Shown one piece after another: positions 14,324 to 18,819 of a stretch of 18,819 nucleotides of DNA; within the stretch, counting starts at the first letter, position 1; each line of letters opens with the position of its first letter. The stretch spans positions 1-18,819 of the forward strand of contig JBLHVI010000057.1 in NCBI GenBank assembly GCA_047630175.1, read 5' to 3'. This DNA comes from UBA4582 sp047630175 (GTDB lineage: Bacteria > Pseudomonadota > Gammaproteobacteria > Pseudomonadales > Azotimanducaceae). The position numbers and the translations under genes are program-made. The notes under the pieces were generated by a model, which was given only the letters and a program-made list of their open reading frames with translations, was not told the origin of the DNA and ran no database searches.

Positions 14324-17013
14324 GCCACAACCCGCTGGACGTGGTGATCGAGTTCTTCGCAGATACGCTGTTGCAGCCCGTTACATATGGTTTGGTCGCT
14401 AATAGCTTCGCTATTGGCATTGACTACATAAAAAATATCTTCCACACGCTCACCCAAGGTTGTAATTTTGGCACTAACGAGCTCAATTTCCAGGTCGACA
14501 AAGATATTAGCTATAATGGCTAGCAGTCCCTGGCGGTCTGCCGCGACGACCTCGACGATGGTCTGGTCAGCATTCGCGTCATTGCTGATATTGACATAGG
14601 TTTTGACAGAAAATTGTTTCAACAATCGTGGGGTGCGGCGGCCATGTCCAGGCTTGAATCGATCACTGCTGGTCAGATGCTCAAGTAACACCCGCTCGAT
14701 CTCATCAAGCCGAGCTTGCTGCGTGCCAATAGGCTTGCCGTGTTCATCAAGGACAATAAAGGTATTGAATGTCACGCCCTCGCTAGACGCAGCGTTACGT
14801 GCATCGACGATATTGAGACCAAGCACGTCGAAGGCACCCGCTGTTGCTGCGAACTGCGATTGACGTTGGGGTCCGTGGATAAAAATATGCGTGGCGCCTT
14901 CATCCAGCCGACTAGAGATATCATCTCGAATCAGAATGAGCGGTTGTGCTGTTGTTTCGCGTTCATGAATGGCCAGAGTATGCCAAACGATATCGCTGAC
15001 TGATTCGCGCACGAAGTAGTCTTCCTCGACACTACCCCATATTGACAGCACTTCGGCACGCTCAAGGTTGTGCTCATGAAGTCTGTCGATGGCATGGTTT
15101 TGGGTCTCGGCAATGTAGTCTGCGCGATCTACCATGTTTTCTGGACCCAGACGCAGCATCCGTTTGGTATCCATATAAAGCTGCCGCATGAGTGAGGCGC
15201 GCCAGCTGTTCCACAGGGTTGTGTTGGTGGCATTGATATCGGCGACGGTTAGTGCGTACAGATAGTCAAGTCTCACTTGGTCCTGTACCAGCAATGCAAA
15301 CTCCTGAATAATCTCAGGGTCAGAGATATCCTTGCGTTGGGCCGTCGTCGACATGGTCAGATGATTCTTTACCAACCAGCAGACCAAGTTGGTATCCCAA
15401 GTGCCGAGCCTGTGGCGCTTGCAGAAATCGGCTGCGACGTGCACGCCCAGTTCTGAATGATCACCACCACGACCCTTCGCAATATCGTGATATAAGCCGG
15501 CGATGTAAAGAAGCTCAACCTTTGGCAGGCGCGCGTGGATGTGCGCCGCGATGGGAAACTTCTGTTCCTGATTTTTGTAGCGGAAACGTCGCATATTGCG
15601 CACCACTTGCAGCGTGTGGGCATCAACTGTGTAGACATGGAATAGGTCAAACTGCATTTGGCCGATGACCATGCCAAACTCAGGCAGGTACGTGCCGAGA
15701 ATGCCGTAGCGTTCCATGCGCCGCAGTTGGCTGAACAGGTGCTCTTTGGACTTCAATAAGTCGAGGAACAGCTTCGTAATCTTTAGGTCGTTGCGGAAAT
15801 CATCATTGATCAGGTGCAGGTTCGCCTTGACCAGACGGATAGTAGAGGCCCGCACCCCCTGAATATTGGCATCATTGGCAAGAATAACAAACATCTCCAG
15901 CAATGCTGATGGCTGCTGATTGAAGACGTCGACATGAATAACTTCAAGGTAGTTGTTAGTGATCTGAAAGCGCTTGTTAACGGCAATGGTTTTGGCGCGC
16001 TCTTTGGATCGAATGATTTCCTCGTCAAAATGCTGCAGCAGCATGTCGTTGGTGGCACGTATTTCCATTGCAGCGCGGTAGTAGGTCTGCATGAATTGTT
16101 CGACGGCTAGTTGGTCACCGTCTTTGTAGCCGAGTATTTCCGCAAGCTGGCGCTGGTATTCGAACAGCAGCCGATCGTCGAGTCTGCCGGCGATCAAGTG
16201 CAGGCCATAACGAATTTTCCACAACAGCCGAGCACCGCTGGTGAATATTTCTTTTTCTGCTTGGGTCAGGAAGCCACGTTCCACTAAGTCGGCAAAGGTC
16301 ACGGCGCCAAACTCCCGTTTCGCAATCCACATGACCGTATGAATGTCCCGCAAACCACCGGGTGAGGTTTTGACGTTCGGTTCTAGGCTGTATTCGGTAT
16401 GCTCGGATTTTTCGTGTCGCTCTTCTTGTTCCTCACACTTCGCCAAGTAGAACTTCTTCGAAGACCAGATTTTCTTGACGCTGATCTCTTGCAACATTTT
16501 GTTGCACAGTTCGATGTCTCCTACCAACGTTCTGGCTTCCATCAACGCGGTCACGACAGTGACATCACGACTCGCCTGAGCGCGGCACTCCTTGATTGAC
16601 CGGACGCTGTGGCCCACTTCGAGACCAATGTCCCAAAGCAGGGTGAGAAAATTTTGGATGTTGGCAGTGTGCCGGTTGTAGTCATCGCGTTCGAGGAGAA
16701 TCAGCAGGTCGATGTCCGAGTGAGGGTGTAACTCACCTCGTCCATAACCGCCTACTGCAACGAGCGCGATGCGATGTTTGCGCCAGCTGGACAGGTTTTC
16801 GTGCCAGTCGAATCTCAACCAAGCAAGTTCCAGTACCGTGTCCATGAACCGACCTCGGTCACGCACTAGAACCTCGATATCCTCGTTGGCATAAAAACGG
16901 TCAGCGAGCATGCTGTCGAAAGTCTCAAGCGCTTGCTTGAAGACGGGGATAGGCCGTTTTGTCACTGCTAGTTCTACACTAAGCTGTTCGAGGATGGTCT
17001 GGATTGCCGGCAT
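14320..17013 (-). CDS. glnD: Bifunctional uridylyltransferase/uridylyl-removing enzyme GlnD
   Basis: GlnD senses glutamine and adds or removes UMP on PII proteins (GlnB/GlnK), setting glutamine synthetase activity and NtrC signalling. The 897-aa protein (E. coli 890) has all four domains. The nucleotidyltransferase motif is GGYGRGELHPHSDID (residues 88-102, metal aspartates D100 and D102). Next is a PII-uridylyltransferase helical domain (LEPNVKTSPGGLRDIHTVMW). The HD phosphohydrolase for de-uridylylation is LYHDIAKGRGGDHSELG (His-Asp about 508-509). Two C-terminal ACT domains follow (about 709 onward, FIHGPQRQSQFA; about 823 onward, VVAADRQGLLAIIANIF). The ATG at 17013 abuts the map stop with no gap (TAAATG), and its own stop overlaps dapC by 4 bp. 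Both catalytic centres look intact, so it should be a full two-way enzyme. Confidence 0.97.
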   Translation of the reverse strand: MPAIQTILEQLSVELAVTKRPIPVFKQALETFDSMLADRFYANEDIEVLVRDRGRFMDTVLELAWLRFDWHENLSSWRKHRIALVAVGGYGRGELHPHSDIDLLILLERDDYNRHTANIQNFLTLLWDIGLEVGHSVRSIKECRAQASRDVTVVTALMEARTLVGDIELCNKMLQEISVKKIWSSKKFYLAKCEEQEERHEKSEHTEYSLEPNVKTSPGGLRDIHTVMWIAKREFGAVTFADLVERGFLTQAEKEIFTSGARLLWKIRYGLHLIAGRLDDRLLFEYQRQLAEILGYKDGDQLAVEQFMQTYYRAAMEIRATNDMLLQHFDEEIIRSKERAKTIAVNKRFQITNNYLEVIHVDVFNQQPSALLEMFVILANDANIQGVRASTIRLVKANLHLINDDFRNDLKITKLFLDLLKSKEHLFSQLRRMERYGILGTYLPEFGMVIGQMQFDLFHVYTVDAHTLQVVRNMRRFRYKNQEQKFPIAAHIHARLPKVELLYIAGLYHDIAKGRGGDHSELGVHVAADFCKRHRLGTWDTNLVCWLVKNHLTMSTTAQRKDISDPEIIQEFALLVQDQVRLDYLYALTVADINATNTTLWNSWRASLMRQLYMDTKRMLRLGPENMVDRADYIAETQNHAIDRLHEHNLERAEVLSIWGSVEEDYFVRESVSDIVWHTLAIHERETTAQPLILIRDDISSRLDEGATHIFIHGPQRQSQFAATAGAFDVLGLNIVDARNAASSEGVTFNTFIVLDEHGKPIGTQQARLDEIERVLLEHLTSSDRFKPGHGRRTPRLLKQFSVKTYVNISNDANADQTIVEVVAADRQGLLAIIANIFVDLEIELVSAKITTLGERVEDIFYVVNANSEAISDQTICNGLQQRICEELDHHVQRVVA

Positions 17014-17805
17014 TTAAAGCGAGGGTCCTATACGTTCAATGGTGTCGTCCTGGCGGTAGGTCAATATCTCGTAGCCCGTCTCAGTCACCAAAATCGTATG
17101 TTCAAATTGAGCGGTTAATTTGTGGTCTTTGGTGACGACCGTCCAATCGTCAGGCAAGAGTTTTACGGCGGCTTTACCCGCATTGATCATCGGCTCGATG
17201 GTAAATGTCATACCCGCTTGCAGTACGACCCCTGTGCCGGGACGGCCGTAATGAAGGACTTGTGGCTCATCGTGAAATACCTTGCCGATGCCGTGGCCAC
17301 AGTACTCTCTGACGACTGAGTACCGATTACGCTCGGCGTGCACCTGTATGACGTGTCCAATATCGCCAAGATGAGCCCCGGGCTTGACCTGACTGATACC
17401 TTTATACATACACTCTTGAGTCGTCTGGATAAGGCGTTCGGCCAGCACGCTGCCCTTACCGACAATAAATGTTCTGCTGGTGTCGCCGTGATATTCATCC
17501 TTAAGCACAGTGACATCGACGTTAATAATGTCGCCGTTTTTGAGAACCTTGTCGTCGGATGGAATGCCATGACAAACCACATGGTTGACGCTCGTGCAGA
17601 TCGACTTGGGGAAGCCCCGATAGTTCAGGGGTGCTGGCACGGCCTGTTGCACGTTGAGCGTGTACTCGTGGCAGATGCGGTCCAATTCGCCAGTGGTGAC
17701 GCCCGGTTTGATGTATTCTTCGATCATTTCTAGCTGTTTGGCTGCTAGCGCACCAACGGCGCGCATTTTAATAATTTCTTCCGGCGTTTTCAAATTGATA
17801 GGCAT
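17014..17805 (-). CDS. map: Methionine aminopeptidase type I
   Basis: Cytosolic dimetal enzyme that removes the initiator methionine from nascent proteins. With the ATG at 17805 the product is 263 aa, and its metal ligands fall at exactly the E. coli positions: D97 (NVDVTV), D108 (HGDTSR), H171 (YCGHGIG), E204 (TIEPM) and E235 (QFEHT), with the conserved H79 (VVCHGIP). The frame also extends to a GTG at 17823, but the internal ATG gives the standard MPINLKTPEE N-terminus and is preferred; a modest GGA precedes it. It is the first gene of the minus-strand run, divergent from rpsB as in E. coli and Pseudomonas. It is probably transcribed from an extended -10 element at 17898-17906. Confidence 0.97.
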   Translation of the reverse strand: MPINLKTPEEIIKMRAVGALAAKQLEMIEEYIKPGVTTGELDRICHEYTLNVQQAVPAPLNYRGFPKSICTSVNHVVCHGIPSDDKVLKNGDIINVDVTVLKDEYHGDTSRTFIVGKGSVLAERLIQTTQECMYKGISQVKPGAHLGDIGHVIQVHAERNRYSVVREYCGHGIGKVFHDEPQVLHYGRPGTGVVLQAGMTFTIEPMINAGKAAVKLLPDDWTVVTKDHKLTAQFEHTILVTETGYEILTYRQDDTIERIGPSL

Positions 17806-17897
17806 GGCGCGTCTACGGTCCACTATTTAATAAGGTTCATGTCTGGTGTGACAGTTTGTATGACAGTGTTGGGCCGACCTTCGTCGACCCGGCACGC

Positions 17898-17906
17898 ACT
17901 ATAGCA
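17898..17906 (-). promoter_or_regulatory. Probable extended -10 promoter for map
   Basis: On the minus strand TGCTATAGT reads as an extended -10 (TGN plus TATAGT, 5 of 6 to TATAAT), about 95 bp upstream of the map start. No good -35 lies 17 bp upstream: that position is occupied by AGTCAA from a 14-bp tandem repeat. This fits an extended -10 promoter. It is a prediction from pattern only. Confidence 0.45.
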
Positions 17907-17916
17907 GATTAGGCAG

Positions 17917-17944
17917 CAGCTTGACTAAAACAGCTTGACTAAAA
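17917..17944 (+). repeat. Perfect 14-bp tandem duplication between the map and rpsB promoters
   Basis: CAGCTTGACTAAAA occurs twice without any gap (17917-17930 and 17931-17944). It lies upstream of the rpsB -35 (17957) and overlaps the -35 position of the divergent map promoter. Each unit contains TTGACT and an A-tract. It may be a regulator or UP-like site, or a recent slippage duplication. Confidence 0.85.
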
Positions 17945-17956
17945 ATGTCGCGGGGT

Positions 17957-17985
17957 TTGGCTTTTGAGACGAATTATGGTATAAA
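17957..17985 (+). promoter_or_regulatory. Predicted rpsB promoter with GC-rich discriminator
   Basis: The -35 TTGGCT (17957-17962) is separated by exactly 17 bp from the -10 TATAAA (17980-17985), and the -10 is followed by a GC-rich ACGCGCCGG discriminator. Such discriminators are typical of ribosomal promoters under stringent (ppGpp) control. The expected transcription start near 17992 gives a leader of about 170 nt, similar to the rpsB leader of E. coli. Confidence 0.7.
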
Positions 17986-18071
17986 ACGCGCCGGTCCGAA
18001 TGCAGGATCGAGAATGCTTTGAATAGATGTAAATAACTGTAATACAAATTCTCACATATACCGTCACATGA

Positions 18072-18146
18072 TTCGGGTGCTTGAGATGCTGGTCTAAAAG
18101 CCGCGTCGATAGTTGGACCATGGGGTGTATGGAGGCCTAACCCGAA
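18072..18146 (+). promoter_or_regulatory. rpsB leader (t44-type) S2 autoregulatory RNA element
   Basis: In E. coli and other gammaproteobacteria a structured leader between map and rpsB (also annotated as t44 RNA) binds ribosomal protein S2 and represses rpsB-tsf translation. Here the 5' UTR holds the expected architecture. TTCGGGT at 18072-18078 pairs perfectly with ACCCGAA at 18140-18146. Inside it TGGTCTAA (18090-18097) pairs with TTGGACCA (18113-18120) with one U-G pair. The outer helix closes 17 bases before the start codon and would place the ribosome binding site (TGAGGT, 18154-18159) next to the structure. The surrounding GGGTGCTTGAGATGCTGG sequence looks like the conserved part of the family. 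The pairing and position are seen directly; S2 control is inferred by homology. Confidence 0.8.
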
Positions 18147-18163
18147 CTAACAATGAGGTAATT

Positions 18164-18819
18164 ATGTCCGTATCCATGCGTGAATTATTGGAGGCCGGAG
18201 CTCACTTCGGTCACCAGACCCGTTACTGGAACCCGAAGATGCGCGAGTATATCTTTGGTGCCCGCAACAATATCCATATCATCAACCTTGAACAGACCGT
18301 CCCGGCTCTCAATGAAGCCATGGCGTATGTTCGCAACACCGCTTCAAAGAAAAACAAAGTGTTGTTCGTTGGCACCAAACGTAACGCTGGTAAGATTGTC
18401 AAAGAGCAAGCCGAACGCTGTGGCATGCCTTACGTCGACAAGCGTTGGTTAGGTGGCATGCTGACGAACTACAAGACTATTCGTCAGTCTATCCGTCGTC
18501 TGCGTGATCTTGAAACACAGTTCGCCGATGGCACATTCACCAAGCTCACCAAAAAGGAAGCTCTGTCGCGGCAGCGCGATCTTGATAAGCTGGAAATAAG
18601 CCTTGGCGGAATCAAGGAAATGGGCGGTTTGCCGGATATCATCTTCGTTGTCGACGTTGACCACGAGCGCATTGCTATCACCGAAGCGAACAAGCTTGGA
18701 ATTCCCGTTGTCGGTATCGTCGACACAAACAGCAACCCTGATGGCGTGGATTATGTAATTCCCGGCAACGACGATGCAATTCGTTCTGTGCGTCTGTTTG
18801 TGCAGGCCATTGCTGATGC
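18164..18819 (+). CDS. rpsB: 30S ribosomal protein S2 (3' end outside window)
   Basis: S2 is a late-assembling 30S subunit protein that needs S1 partnership. About 218 codons are present (E. coli S2 is 241 aa). The family sequence is unmistakable: MRELLEAGAHFGHQTRYWNP at the N-terminus, INLEQTVPALNEA, VLFVGTKRNAG (about residues 66-76), RWLGGMLTNYKTIRQSI, LEISLGGIKEMGGLPD, and VDVDHERIAITEANKLGIPV followed by DTNSNPDGVDYVIPGNDDA. The ATG at 18164 has a good TGAGGT Shine-Dalgarno five bases upstream (18154-18159). A second in-frame ATG four codons later is less likely. tsf should follow outside the window. Confidence 0.98.
   Translation, partial: MSVSMRELLEAGAHFGHQTRYWNPKMREYIFGARNNIHIINLEQTVPALNEAMAYVRNTASKKNKVLFVGTKRNAGKIVKEQAERCGMPYVDKRWLGGMLTNYKTIRQSIRRLRDLETQFADGTFTKLTKKEALSRQRDLDKLEISLGGIKEMGGLPDIIFVVDVDHERIAITEANKLGIPVVGIVDTNSNPDGVDYVIPGNDDAIRSVRLFVQAIAD

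Noticed and set aside
1..18819. Novel defence, CRISPR, secondary-metabolite or mobile system
   Set aside because: Every long frame is a known core gene or a clear shadow of one. There are no repeat-spacer arrays, transposase, integrase, inverted terminal repeats or toxin-antitoxin pairs.

Overview
The window is a chromosomal core region from a gammaproteobacterium. The organism is probably marine or environmental and related to the Pseudomonadales/Cellvibrionales rather than to enterics. The evidence is gene content and order. rpsB diverges from map-glnD-dapC-dapD as in Pseudomonas, yoaA-tsaB are adjacent as in E. coli, and the set includes the gamma-type long DapD, PlsB, RsmJ and the T2SS genes gspN-gspC-gspD. 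I see no mobile element, tRNA, rRNA, CRISPR array, prophage or defence island.

Layout. At the left edge is the 5' part of mobA (minus strand). It diverges from yoaA-tsaB (plus strand, 4-bp overlap), a DNA-repair helicase and a tRNA t6A factor. After tsaB comes a 430-bp stretch without a standard gene, which holds one possible 87-codon TTG-start reading frame, and then rsmJ (plus strand). rsmJ converges on plsB with a 25-bp antisense overlap. From 17805 down to 3995 everything lies on the minus strand in one almost gapless run, read in the order map, glnD, dapC, dapD, dapE, an unnamed 132-aa gene, gspN, gspC, gspD, plsB. Neighbouring genes mostly touch or overlap (TAAATG, ATGA, TAATG, TGATG, and a 14-bp overlap). 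The larger gaps are 98 bp before dapD, 77 bp before gspD, 35 bp before gspC and 25 bp before dapE. At the right edge is rpsB (plus strand, 3' end missing), preceded by a recognisable structured leader (t44/rpsB leader type) and a promoter with a GC-rich discriminator.

How the genes relate. map (N-terminal methionine removal) and glnD (nitrogen sensing) lead into three lysine/diaminopimelate genes. dapD, dapC and dapE encode three consecutive steps of the succinylase branch: tetrahydrodipicolinate succinylation, transamination and desuccinylation. The same run then continues into an unknown small protein, the inner-membrane/outer-membrane link of a type II secretion system (GspN, GspC and secretin GspD, without GspE-M) and the first acyltransferase of phospholipid synthesis (PlsB). 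Cell-wall precursor synthesis, envelope secretion and membrane lipid synthesis may therefore share transcripts.

I did not find a convincing undescribed system. The points most worth a second look are the coupled unknown gene between dapE and gspN, the possible small gene after tsaB, the two 15-nt repeat expansions and uncertain start of DapE, the shortened RsmJ with an altered DPMFP motif, a perfect 14-bp tandem repeat between the map and rpsB promoters, and the well-preserved S2 autoregulatory leader.
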